From NCBI GenBank assembly GCA_036023115.1, contig JAYKKT010000048.1:6826001-6890000 (forward strand): a stretch of DNA of 64,000 bases, read 5' to 3'. Below are positions 11,760-22,900 of this stretch, in pieces (within the stretch, counting starts at the first letter, position 1; each line of letters starts with the position of its first letter). The stretch comes from Brasenia schreberi (Eukaryota > Streptophyta > Magnoliopsida > Nymphaeales > Cabombaceae). The notes below the pieces were generated by a model. That model made no database searches, was not told the origin of the DNA, and was given only the letters and a program-made list of their open reading frames with translations. The position numbers and the translations under genes were made by a program.

Positions 11760-12010
11760 TTATTATGGTTATTCATTTATTGAGAAATTTCATAAAATAT
11801 TTTAGAGTAAAAAGAATAATCTTTACATTGTATTTATCGATTAAAACTGATAGGGTGCTAAGAGATATTATGTGAAAAACCTTCAAAAAGGGAAGTATCT
11901 CATTGACGTATATCAATCTTTATAAAGGATATGTATGATGATGTACAAACATATGTAAAAACTCGTAAAAGAAAGATGAATTTTTTTAAGTTACATTGGA
12001 TTATATGAAT
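11760..12010 (+). mobile_element. RTE LINE RT fragment, old
   Basis: Aligns with the RT core of the RTE copy at 42927-46001: the segments matching 'tttattgatctagaaaaagcttacgataggg', then the 'ccattgacatatatt' part, 'agagacatgtatgatggtg' and 'gaagttaatattgggtta' occur in order with many changes. No open frame. Confidence 0.6.
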
Positions 12011-12224
12011 GATCAACTACTAGTGACCAAACCCGATATACAGACCCAATTTCAGCTTGGGCCTATACATCTTGCAAACAGTTTCAATCAAAAGAACATA
12101 GAGATAGGCAACGCCTATAGATAGTGTGAGACAAGGAAAGGGCTCAAAAGCATAAATTATGATCTTCCTTTCTTAATGTAAATAACAATAGATAGACCAT
12201 AATGACAAATAAGAACCCATGTAG

Positions 12225-12600
12225 AGGAACAAGTAACCAAACCTGAGGGTGGACCGGCTGGTTCCACTTAACCTAGAATTGGGGCTGGTGTCGGTTGTGC
12301 TTCTGAAACCACTGGTTTCAGGGTAATTTTCATTTGAGTATGAAACCCCCTTGAAGTGGCACATTAAAAAATATATAAAATTTTAAAGAAAAAATTGGAA
12401 ATACCAGAATTGTTAGTTCCAAACCATGGGTTCGGGTTTTGGGCCAAATTCGGTTTCATAAAAGGTGGAACCTCCAAACAGATTTTGGGTCGAATTTCAC
12501 CAGTTTTGGTTCCAGGCCTAGTTCTGTTCCAATTGAAACTGTCGAATTGGTTCCAAACCGGCCATGTCTTCTTGAGGGGTCCCCAACTTATTCTCATTCC
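12225..12600. mobile_element. MITE-like element of the 'accggttc' family
   Basis: Contains ccggctggttccactt near the left and ccaaaccggccatgtctt near the right. The latter is the reverse complement of the acatggccggtt start of the block at 7065. The ORFs on both strands here reflect the GG/CC-rich repeat, not genes. Confidence 0.45.
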
Positions 12601-12879
12601 AGTTTCAACCACTAGTAAAAAGGTAGGAATTAGAGACGTTTCTTTACCGTGTGAGCCCACAAATCATGACAGGGTTTTTCACTCCCACGCCATTGGTGGT
12701 GAATTTGGTTCTTAGGGAATGCATGCATGCATGTGTGTGTTATGCTTAAGTTCAGTCATGATGCTTTATAAGTACAATGCTTAAGATATAGTTAGCATGG
12801 TCCAACCAACCAAAATTGAACCAAGTGAGGGAGAGTGTAGAACACATTAGCGAGCCACCATTCACACCGAGCAGTAGCA

Positions 12880-13138
12880 GTATATATATATATACATATA
12901 TATATAGGCTAACATACTTAAGTGTTTACATATTTAAATAATTCTCAACTATTTATTTTAGATGATTGATGATTGAAATTTTAATTAAAAAAAGTACATA
13001 ACTTTTATGTATACTTTTTACTTTTGAATTTAATTTCCAACCATTCGTTAAGTCAAGATAGATGATTTGAATGTGTTTAGATAATGTAGCTCTTAATTAT
13101 GTTAACATATACAAGGTTTTCTCTCCTTATATATATTA

Positions 13139-13172
<34 letters not shown>
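12880..13172. repeat. (TA)n and (GA)n microsatellites
   Basis: A (TA)n tract at about 12880-12905 and a (GA)n tract at about 13143-13173. Intervening DNA is AT-rich with no gene. Confidence 0.85.
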
Positions 13173-13176
<4 letters not shown>

Positions 13177-13462
13177 TACGAGGATGAGATTGTTCGTGGG
13201 AGACGAACTATGATGAGAATGAGATTGTTCGTATAATTCTTCTTTAATTTTAGGGAAAGGTTGGCCGATTTCATTTTGATTTCCTCTTAGTCCATGAGAT
13301 ACCCAGTTGATGATAGCTTCATTCTTCAATATTTTTTTTACGGTCTTGGTGACACGAACAATCTTCTCAGCGCTCTTAGGGAAATTGATGGAAAATTCAA
13401 GCTTTCTTTTTCTACTTCTGTTTTTGTTGACACCAATGTTTTCTTGTCTCTTTCTGTTAGAG

Positions 13463-13828
13463 ATATTAAAGAAAAGTCCTTCACCGGGGAAAAAGGTTGT
13501 TAAGGAGGGATCTACTCATATTGCAGCGCAAACATTTACTTTTCGTGAATTAGCAGCAGCAACAAGGAACTTTAGACCTGACTGTCTGTTAGACGAGGGA
13601 GGTTTTGGTCGTGTATATAAGGGTCGTTTGGAAAGTACCAATCAGATATTAGAGAAAAGTCCTTCACTGGGGAAAAAGGTTGTTAAGGAGGGATCTACTC
13701 ATATTGCAGCGCAAACATTTACTTTTCGTGAATTAGCAGCAGCAACAAGGAACTTTAGACCTGACTGTCTGTTAGACGAGGGAGGTTTTGGTCGTGTATA
13801 TAAGGGTCGTTTGGAAAGTACCAATCAG
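13463..13828 (+). repeat. 183-bp in-frame tandem exon duplication in the kinase
   Basis: Units 13463-13645 and 13646-13828 are identical except for two bases (ttaaag/ttagag and accgggg/actgggg). Each encodes 61 residues including [10 protein letters not shown] and the glycine-rich loop. The junction CAG|ATA keeps the reading frame, and the second unit ends at the true donor (CAG|GTTTGA). Confidence 0.95.
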
Positions 13829-15295
13829 GTTTGATTTGTCTCTTCATCTTCTCCAAATGTATTATGTATATCAAGTTTATCAACTGTTTATGTGGAACTC
13901 CTAAGGATTATGAATAGTACACAGTCTTACCTGAGATGGCACTTTCCTCATCACTCGAATGGTTTGTCAGTGACTTAATCACCATCCGCATCTATATGGG
14001 ATACTTGCAGGTGTTCATCTAAACCAAAAATGTTGGTCTCCATTAAATATTTGAAGAAATCGATGTCTGCTGGATACGTAAGTGTGTTCATCCTTGGCAG
14101 CATGTTCATCTTTTGATGGTGCGATTTAGCATTTAATTGCAAATCCATGTACCTGAGTCTCCTAGTTTTGATTTCACAATAAATGTTTCTAGTGTTCGAA
14201 GACTTGCACACTTCTCATGAGACCGTTGCAAAAAACATTTTAAGCAACATTAACATCTGTATCCGAAGAATGAGGTCATTGTCTTATAACTTTTAAAATC
14301 TTAGCTTGAAACAGGTTGTAGCTACTAAGCAGCTTGACCGCAATGGATTGCAAGAGAATAGGGAATTTCTTGTTGAAGTTTTGATGTTAAGTCTACTTCA
14401 TCATGAGGGCCTTGTTAATCTGATTGGCTATTGCGCTGATGGAGACCAGAGGTTGTTGGTTTATGAATACATGCCACTAGGATCTCTGGAAGATCATTTA
14501 CATGGTATGTTTCTCTCTTGTACTCCACCATCTCCTCTTTGTGTGTGCATGTTTTTTTCATTAAAGATTTTGCAATATTTACTTTCCCATTCCTTTTTTG
14601 TCCTCTCTCAAAAGGACATTATCTCTTGTCAACGCAGACCTTACTTCTAATAAGAAACCATGGACTGGAATACTAGAATGAGAATCGCAGCTGGCGCAGC
14701 AAAGGGTTTGGAGTATTTGCATGACAAGGTTAATCCTCCAGTAATATACCGTGACTTGAAATGCTCTAACATTCTTCTTGGGGAAGGATATCACCCTAAG
14801 TTGTCTGATTTCGGGCTAGCAAAGCTTGGTCCAGTTGGAGACAATACTCATGTATGTACAAGAGTGATGGGAACATATGGATATTGTGCACCTGAGTATG
14901 CAATGACTGGTCACCTTACTCTGAAGTCTGATGTTTACAGCTTCGGTGTTGTCCTTTTGGAACTTATTACAGGAAGAAAAGCGATTGATAATACTCACAC
15001 ATCTGGGGAGAATAATCTTGTGGCATGGATATGTGCATCTGCTCTTTCCATGCTTTGTTTCATCATGGAATTGAGTATTCATGATCTTTGTATTGTTTTA
15101 CTTGTTCACTGGATTGCTCCTGGGAGGGTAATCTTATAATTCTCAATCCAATCAATGTTGCAATGATAAACTTCTGTTTGCGTGTTTTTTCTGTTGACAT
15201 CTCTTGCCATGTAGAGATTGCACTTCGTCATACACTAATATGTGGTTCCTTCGAACCAAAAGAAAGTATGTGGCTTCTGATGGTTCTTAGTTCAT

Positions 15296-15416
15296 AAGTC
15301 ATGCTTGATGCACTCATGGCCTTCGACTCACAAGACACAGGTAGTGTGTTTGACTCCTGGAGCGTTTCTACCTGGCTTCCGCTTCCAGTTGTCACTAAGG
15401 TTAAAGTCATGCTTGA
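15296..15416 (+). mobile_element. SINE with perfect 13-bp target-site duplication
   Basis: A 95-bp insert (15309-15403) is flanked on both sides by aagtcatgcttga (15296-15308 and 15404-15416). It contains a box-B-like gtttgactcctgg and the tail gtttctacctggcttcc, closely matching the insert at 18181-18275. It lies in the last intron of the kinase pseudogene. Confidence 0.8.
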
Positions 15417-15770
15417 CAACTGCACCTGCATGGAATATGATGCTGCACCTTAAGAGCTATCATTGAGTTCCAATTTAGTTTCTCAAGTTGAGGATTTTCC
15501 AAATCGATTGTCCGATACAGATATCAATCATGATTTCTTTCATTCACTGGTAAAATCTGTGGGTACTTTTCAGGCCCGACCTTCGTTCAAAGATAGAAGG
15601 AAATTCCCACAGATGGCAGATCCTGCACTCCAGGGTCAGTACCCGCTGAGGGGTTTGTATCAAGCCCTTATTGTTGCAGCTGTGTCTCCAACATGCGACC
15701 CGTGATAGCCAACGTTGTCACAGCTCTCACATACCTTGCCTCGCAGAAGTACGACCCTGAAATCCACCTT

Positions 15771-16429
15771 GTTCAAAGCTCCTGCATTTCTCCTGCAACT
15801 CCATCTTGGCAGAGAGAGAGCTGCTGGAAGCATAACCCGAGAATGAGACTAAGATTGACAATGCTTGATAATGCTCTCTCTCAGATAGTATTGCCTTTGT
15901 TTTGTGATCAGACGGTACCACAAGGAGCTCAGAAGGTACCATATATTTTGTCCATTCTCGGTCCTAATGATCATGTTTTGTAACAGAATTACATGTTTGC
16001 ATCATTTGTATTACTTGGATGTTCAAGAAATCGATTACATGTCTTTGTATATGCTGTGGCTGCAATTCCTTACCTATTGATTTGATACTGTTTCAAGGCC
16101 CTTAATGACATTGCCCTTCACATGTAAGTTCAGTGAGCTGCAATATTTATTATTTTTGTACTTCACTGTGAGAAAATTCGTGTCGTGATATGTTTGTTTT
16201 GAGAAGCTTAGCATTTATTATAATATCTAACTTTGTTAATAGGGAGGGGAAACTTTTTTTTTTCAGATTTTGTATTCGGTTCTGCCTTTCACTGATATAT
16301 TCCCAATATTTGAGTTTCATTCTTCAGAGTGTATCTCTCCAGTAAAAGTGGGTATAAGTGTAGAACCTCTCGAATTCAGTTGAGAACTGAGACTCTTTTC
16401 ACCCTTGAAAATCTTTGCTACTGTTCCTC
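15771..16429. other. 3' flank of the kinase pseudogene
   Basis: Continues in the final kinase frame to a stop near 15981 without recognised family sequence, then T-rich DNA that could be former 3' UTR. Nothing else identified. Confidence 0.4.
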
Positions 16430-16720
16430 ACTAAAGTTGGTTTATTCTTATTTTCAGAGATTCGGTGCAGTTTCGAAAGATCAAGGCAACTTGTATGGTA
16501 AGGGAGTGTTGGCATGGGCCGAACGTGCAAAGAAGGCACCTTACCGGCCCATGCCTACAAACAAGGGCTCGGTCTGTTCTGGGGCTGTCAGGCACCAGCT
16601 TTATTTTTGAATGTGAAGGCAGGGGCCTGCATGAGGCATGCTGCATGGGCAGGCCATCACGGCCAACAGCTGTTGTGCTCCACATGAATGAGGGAGACAA
16701 GAAGCCCTAAGGGCGTTTTT
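16430..16720 (+). other. Unrecognised GC-richer segment
   Basis: The base composition rises and ORFs open on both strands (for example a plus-strand frame containing GNLYGKGVLAWAERAKKAPY). There is no family match I can name and no splice context. Could be an old exon or a repeat fragment. 16720-17320 is plain AT-rich DNA with nothing recognised. Confidence 0.25.
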
Positions 16721-17329
16721 GATTCGTAGTGTTAGACCCCTTGTAGCAGAAGCCTTAGACTGGTATGGGCTTGTAATTATGATTTTGAGGAATATGGTTT
16801 CACATTTGATTCGCGAGTAGTACTAACATTTGGGCTTTCATATAAGGTGGGGTAAAACATAAGAGAGAACTTGGTGTAGTTTTTGGGGCCACCTTTTTCT
16901 TAGGGCCGAAGTTTTTGACTCAAGTTAGGTATATGGAGCCATGTTTGAGATGCACAATAAAACTTGAAATTGCGAATCAAGTTTTTTTGCAATCTTGTAT
17001 CAAACACACCTTAATGGACCAATAATATGATATGATATTTTGCAACTGAAGAATTAACCTGAAAATCCTCAAAGAGAAACTTGTATGTTATTTTTTTGAA
17101 GTTAGCATACACCCCGGGGATCCAACTCATGGCCTTGCCTGCAATGTGAGCCAACACTCTGAGTGCAATGCGATTTGTGATACACTTTAGCATCAAATAT
17201 AGTGAGTACCTAAGATCATGCTACGTACCTTATGTACCTACATTTAAAACTTTGGGTGGTGAGATTAGATGAAAACATTTGAAAGATCGTTTGAGACTCC
17301 ATATGCTACCTATCCTCGTATGTAATAAA

Positions 17330-17515
17330 GGAAAGAAAGAGGCTTCTCCGTTGAGGGGGGTTGTGAAACTGAGGAGGGATTCGAACTCCCAACGTCGTGA
17401 TTCATAACCACGTGCTCTAATCCTTTGAGCTATAAGTTTCACCTTGTCTCTACTAGATCCATTTTGGGGAGGATCCCCCAAAGGAACCTTTTCTCTTCTC
17501 TTCTCAATCATTTGA
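17330..17515 (-). tRNA. trnR-ACG: Decayed plastid-type trnR-ACG fragment (probable nuclear plastid DNA insert)
   Basis: Read on the minus strand from about 17440 to 17365, the sequence TAGCTCAAAGGATTAGAGCA, CGTGG-TTATGAA-TCACG and GTTCGAATCCCTCCTC follows plastid trnR-ACG closely. The anticodon position is ATG instead of ACG, and the other changes are mostly C-to-T/G-to-A. The D stem (GCTC/GAGC) and anticodon stem pair, but the T stem has an A-C mismatch and the true acceptor stem does not pair. The upstream leader ending GGATCTAGTAGAGACA also looks organellar. This is a decaying organelle-DNA insert, not a working tRNA. Exact insert edges are not visible. Confidence 0.75.
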
Positions 17516-17519
17516 TTTC

Positions 17520-18180
17520 AGATTGAGAAGATGTGAAAGCATGTTTCTCTATACTCTATAAAAACGATGCAATGTACAAAATTGTGAGATTTAGCACAAC
17601 CCTTAATTTCCTAGAAAAAGAATATTATTTTTAGTACTGGAATCTTAATTAAAACAATTTCTTTATTGTTCTTATATGGTGTTAAGACTTTTCGTAACAG
17701 TGGTTATCTTGGTTCTCTTGCTTTATTTCCTTTCGGTTTGCGGCAGTGCCACCTTCCTGACCTTCCATGAGTCTTGATCACAAGCCCTTGGGTGCGAGAA
17801 GCAGAAGAAGGAACTGTGCTTGTACGCGTGCTGCACTACCAAATTGGCATGGTTCAATATTTCCTTCTTCAGCTGCACTAGTTCTATTGTACAGGGCTGG
17901 CAAATGACCCCAACCAGGGTGGATCTTCGGCCAGGTAGCTCCCGTTCAGCTCGTTAGCTCATTTGATCTGAGCCAAGTTTGAATGAGAAGTGATTTGAGT
18001 TATGCAAGCAAAATGCAAGATCATTGAAAGCAAAACTTGAAATTTCAATACTATTTCCACTAAAAATAGTTCTTATTTTTAGTTGAATATTTTACCTTTT
18101 ACAAGTTTCTTTTTGATATATTGACTTTACTCTCTAGAGAGGGTTCTATTTAAAACTTGAAAGATTTGAGTGCTTAGTTG
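17520..18180. other. Intergenic, nothing firmly recognised
   Basis: A cysteine-containing frame around 17780-17900 (EKQKKELCLYACCTTK) caught my eye but has no start, splice signals or family match. The rest is AT-rich. Confidence 0.3.
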
Positions 18181-18278
18181 ATATCCACCTGGCAGGACTA
18201 TCGACTCGTGTGAACCTGACCACAAGTTCGACTCCAGTGGTGTTTCTACCCGAGTTGGCCTCCTGTTTAACCGAAAAA
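18181..18278 (+). mobile_element. tRNA-derived SINE copy
   Basis: Contains cacctggcaggactatcgac (box A position), a box B acaagttcgactcc, then gtttctacccgagttggcctc and an accgaaaaa tail. Shares the gtttctaccNg tail with the TSD-bounded insert at 15309-15403. Confidence 0.6.
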
Positions 18279-18439
18279 GATCAGATGCATTGGCATCCCT
18301 ATTCTTGATGCTCTTTTTTTATAATAAGACTTGAGGAAGAACGCCATGTGTGAGAGACTGTATGCAAGAGTATCCAAACATAGATAAAGGATATAAATTG
18401 AAAGCTTTGTCCTTCTCTAATAAGGGGTATGGGGCTCAT

Positions 18440-18865
18440 TAGACATGGGTGGTTCCTGTTTGCCTGGAACCAGGAACCGGGATCCGGTTTGAAAATGCTG
18501 GTTAAAGTCCTCAATAGTGGACTGGCTGTTCCAGTTCCTAGTCCTGAAAGAATATTAAAATTTTTAAATTTTGACAAAAGAAGAATTGGCACATGATCGG
18601 GCTGTGTGGAAACAAAGAATCCATGTAGGTGACCCATCTAGTACGAGGAAAGGCCTAGTTGTTGTTGTTGTTGATAAAGAAATATTAAAAAATTATGAAA
18701 CTCGTGGTTTGGTGGCACAGTTCTGGTTTCATAGAAGATGAAGCCTGAACCAAACTGGGTTCTTCCCGACTCTGGATCCGAGCCTAGGTCCAGTTCTGAC
18801 GGTTTCAGTTCTTGACCTAATTTGGTTTCGGTTGAAACTGCCGACCCAATTCAGTACCGGCAATA
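18440..18865. mobile_element. MITE-like element with an RTE 3' end inserted in it
   Basis: Begins tagacatgggtggttcctg and ends accggcaatatctaggg, with interior accggttc-type motifs. At about 18580-18673 it is interrupted by the terminal ~90 bp of an RTE LINE (plus strand): tgtggaaacaaagaatccat, then gtaggtgacccatctagtac and a (TTG)n tail. The flanks of that insert share 'aaagaa(a)tattaaaa', a likely target duplication. Confidence 0.6.
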
Positions 18866-18879
18866 TCTAGGGCTCGTTG

Positions 18880-19140
18880 CTAAGAAGGAAGCGGATGAAG
18901 CATATGAAAACATGAGAGCCCTACCAGATGAGCCAATGCTCTGCATGCGCATGTGAATGTACATTTGCAGCATTGGAGTTGTATCTCTTTTTCATCAAGA
19001 TCTCAGAAACGGATCAGCCAGGTTTTTTCTGGAAGAATATGAACTCAAACTTATCAGCATGGTTGATGCCTTCTTATATGAATATCCAAAACAGTCTACT
19101 GATATTGATTTATATCGTTGTTTCATTACCTAATTGGTAA
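18880..19140 (+). other. Possible exon remnant, family not recognised
   Basis: One frame reads KKEADEAYENMRALPDEP (about 18880-18935), and a shifted frame reads FFLEEYELKLISMVDAFLYE (about 19024-19083). Both have protein-like composition, but stops and frame changes separate them and no splice sites are obvious. 19140-19440 is T-rich and featureless. Confidence 0.25.
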
Positions 19141-19857
19141 TATATATTCTACTTTTTCTTATGATTGTATATTGATGTGTGTATGATCGTGGTATTCATC
19201 ATCAATCTGCCATTCTGATATTTTCCATGTGGAATGGTTATGTTGTATGGTGGTTTTATTTTCAATTCTTTTAGGTATATCTGATTCGTGAGGATGAAGA
19301 TGTTGAGGTTGTGTTCTTTTTATTTTCATATTGCTTAAGATCTCTTTAGCTGATTGGAGGTCTATGTGATAGTTTATTTTCTAAATTCTCTGTAGTAGGT
19401 TGTCATTGAGACTTTTCTTGTGTAGAGTCTTTGCTTTTGTAATAGAATTCGTATTAAAAAAGAGTTATGGTGCACGGTAAGAGTGGTATCTTATTTATGA
19501 AGTACATTGGATTTAATCATAGGGCTACATGCATAGACAGATAATAGGCAATAAACAATAACATCCTGATATCAACAAAAACCATAGATCCAGAGAAATC
19601 TATAACAAACAATGCAATAATCAAATAAAGCAGAATAAAATTATTAAGAAACTTATTTGATTGAGTCGTCCTCATAGACTTACCTTAGAAAAATCAAAGC
19701 CCCGCTATTGGTATGCATTGATACTAACACATTTCTCTCAAGATAAAACGATCATCGCAACAGGAGCACGTACCTAGACTCAAGCCGTCTTCAACCATAC
19801 CTCAATCGCTTAGCTAGATAGAGAGTGGAAGCAACCAAAGGAGCACAATACAAGAGA

Positions 19858-19858
<1 letters not shown>

Positions 19859-19913
<55 letters not shown>
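19859..19913. repeat. (GA)n microsatellite
   Basis: About 27 uninterrupted GA units, at the left edge of the copia left terminal repeat. Confidence 0.95.
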
Positions 19914-19916
<3 letters not shown>

Positions 19917-22900
19917 TTAGGTAACTTTTTTAATTAGGAAGCCCTAATCAGATTTATAATAAAATAATAGATCTCGGATATGCAACAATTGTCATGTCTC
20001 CTCAAGTCCACCTTGTAACCACTCCATATCTTTTCGTTAAGGGACTCATTTGACCATTAAATCAAAAGTTCAAAACTATTTTGTGTAAAAAAAAAATACC
20101 AAAGACAATTTATAAACCCATGCTTGGCAAAACATGTGCGTGTATTGTCATCCATGTCTTCCTCAAGCTCTTTGAATTAAGGTATGAGTTATCATCTATA
20201 TAAAAGAACATGTGAGATTCTTTCAACCATCAATATAGTACTAAAGCATGTGACTTTTGCATTTTAAGCTTTCACCTTAATCAAAGATATATATCAATAA
20301 GTATTTGAGGATACTTAACATAAACTAAATATAATTAATGTCACATGGGCTTAACTAACCCAACCATCATTAATTAGTTATTAAGTCCAACAAATCCTAT
20401 AACATCCAAAGTATGAAGTGTTTTACAGAAACAATCATCATATTATGTTTTCAGTAGTGGTACATTTCAGTTTGAACCGTTACCTAAGTTATCCAATATC
20501 ACATTTATATGAGCTAAGTAAACATATATCTTGAACTTAACCTTGCGTGTAAATGTGTCTATTGGTAACAATATAATAAAGATTATGATAATGATCTTTA
20601 GAGTTGAAGCATTAATGATCCTGCATTCATATCCTATATCATGATTGATTTCAGGGAATAACTAAATCTCCTATTACATCCTCACAATATTAATCAATTA
20701 GACATTTAAAATGATGTACTACTAACATCTTGTCCTAATACTTAATCTCATTCAAAGAAAAATCTCTTACTAACTTATGGTCGTGACACTTTAGGTTTAT
20801 AGGGAATAGACATGCAAATACTCAAAGTATCATTGTTTTCATTATTAAGTATATCATATTCACCTAACAACTTGTTATTATCACATTAAACCTACTTTGT
20901 GGGATCTCCATTTAGTTAGGTGGAGTTGATATTGTTTGTGAATAACTCATAGGTTTCAGTTACATTTCCAACTTAAATTTTTCATCTATGATTAATGCTA
21001 GATCCTAAATCAAAGGATTAATTGTACTATCTTTGGATCTAACGAAGTATACAACTATAACACATCAAATACAAGTGCTCTTACAAACTTAAGTCTAACT
21101 TAGATGTCTCTCTTGTTTTTTATTATACCTGAATTTTTTTATTTTAGCAATAATAGTCATGTTATTACAATGTAGTGAAATTTAAGGAAACTTCTTTACC
21201 ATTGATAAATTGAATATATAAGTCCCTTAAGCCACTATACTTTCATTTTAGTTTCATCCAAAGCATAAAGTTTTACCTCAAAAGCATAACAAGAAAATAT
21301 AGTTTGTTTCTTAAATTTTCAAGTGACATCACTACCACCCAAGAAAAATACATATTTAAAGACCACATTACTCCTCAATTTAGCTTGAATCACAGAATAG
21401 AAGAATGTTTCCTATAGTGTAGTCAAAGAGAAATAGTTTCATTCAAATACTGAAGTACTTTGTCTAAAGCTTTTCAATGGATTCTATTAGGACAACTAGA
21501 ATATCTACTCAACTTACACATAGTAAAAGTAATAGAAGTTTTAATAATAAGATTTAAATTCATCATTTGTTTCATTAAATAAAAATTAATATAAGTCAAC
21601 TTTTCATGCGATACATGAGATGATTCAATATTAAAAGCAATAGAAGAAGAAGAGGCTTTATTATCATCAAAATTTATAAAAGAATTATGTATAGGTTCAA
21701 TGTGAATTGTAAGTAGGTCCTTTACATCACACAAATAACCCTTATCAAAAAACACTAAGTATTAAGTCATATAATTATAGCTTTATTATATTTACAATCT
21801 AATCTTAAACCCTACCTAACTAAGATTGAACCACTCAAAATATTTCAACGAATCGTAGGATATGCCTAATTCCTTAGAGAGTTAGAACATTTTCTAAAAG
21901 AAACTTCAAATCTACACATCCTTTAGCCTTGATTTCAGCAATCGAATGATCCTCTAAGATCATGGTTCTACCATAAACGGTTTGGTAAAACACAGAATCA
22001 GTCAGCATAGATATACACATTTGCCTCAATGTCTATAATCTAGTAATATGGCTCATAAATAGAAAAGATTTTGTGTTTAAAGATAGATATCAGTCACTAA
22101 CAACCAAAGGTTTGTTGGCTTTCTTGGAAGGACACTCTCTACCTTAATGTCTAGCCTAACCACAAATCCAACACAGAGTATTTTTGGGCTTCTTTTAGAT
22201 CTTGGTTTTTGGTTTATACTTTGTATGTTTTCTTTGGGATCACTAGGTTGTTTATTTTTTACTCCAAAGTTCAGTTTAGGGGCATTATTAATAGGTATAA
22301 TGGGTTTCCAGCTTCTATGCTCTTTATCTATTGCTATGTCTATAATAAGATTATTCAGGGTCATGCTACTCTTTTTATACTTGAAATCTCGACTTAACCT
22401 CTCCTAAGACTTAGGAAATTTCTCAATAGTAGACATAATAATAAACTTATCAGGAAACTCCATATTTATTTCCTTAATACTATTGCATAGAAACTCAAAC
22501 TCATGTGTATATTCGGTCACAGATTTTTCTTCTATCATTGATATTTTAAAAACTTTGTTATAAAATACTTTTCAAAACCAAAGTCTTCAGTATTATATTT
22601 TCAGTCCAAGACAGCCCATAGATCTTTTACCATCATGAAAGAAGAAAAATTGCATATGTCTAACAGATTATTTGATAATACAAACAAATTGCAACAACGA
22701 CACAAGATATCCTTCTCCTTTCACTCCATGATTTTATTCATACTTTTGGAGACAGAAACATCAAGTTAGGGCAATTCGACTGAATGAATGCATTCAATCA
22801 AATATAGTTAACCAAATTTTCATATGTTATTATCAATCAATGGTTAAAGTGGGAGCTGACAAACTTTTAGAGGAAGTAGAGTACACGAGGAGAGAGAGAC

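Larger units (their letters stand above)
13461..15770 (+). pseudogene. RLCK-VII receptor-like cytoplasmic kinase (PBL27/PBS1-like), decayed
   Basis: Family: cytoplasmic Ser/Thr kinases that relay immune-receptor signals. Exons: 13461-13828 (exon body present twice), 14315-14504, 14638-about 15026, and 15574-about 15770. Visible motifs: [10 protein letters not shown], the GGFGRVYKG loop, [11 protein letters not shown] with the ATP-binding Lys, [48 protein letters not shown] and [12 protein letters not shown]. Breaks: a 183-bp in-frame exon duplication; one base missing near 14658-14662 (CCATGGAC where CCATTGGAC is expected); the donor after NLVAW reads AT instead of GT (about 15027); and a short deletion near 15684 that shifts frame before [18 protein letters not shown]. 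No myristoylation-type first exon (MGC...) is visible upstream. A SINE sits in the last intron. Not expected to make an active kinase. Confidence 0.88.

Noticed and set aside
17365..17446. A functional tRNA with a perfectly paired 7-bp acceptor stem (gtgaaac/gtttcac)
   Set aside because: The 7-bp pairing is offset from the true acceptor positions; against plastid trnR-ACG the real acceptor and T stems are mismatched and the anticodon is mutated.
21124..21474. Possible reverse transcriptase region in the degenerate copia at 19890-23403
   Set aside because: No RT or RNase H motif could be read in any frame; only Gag and pre-integrase parts are supported.
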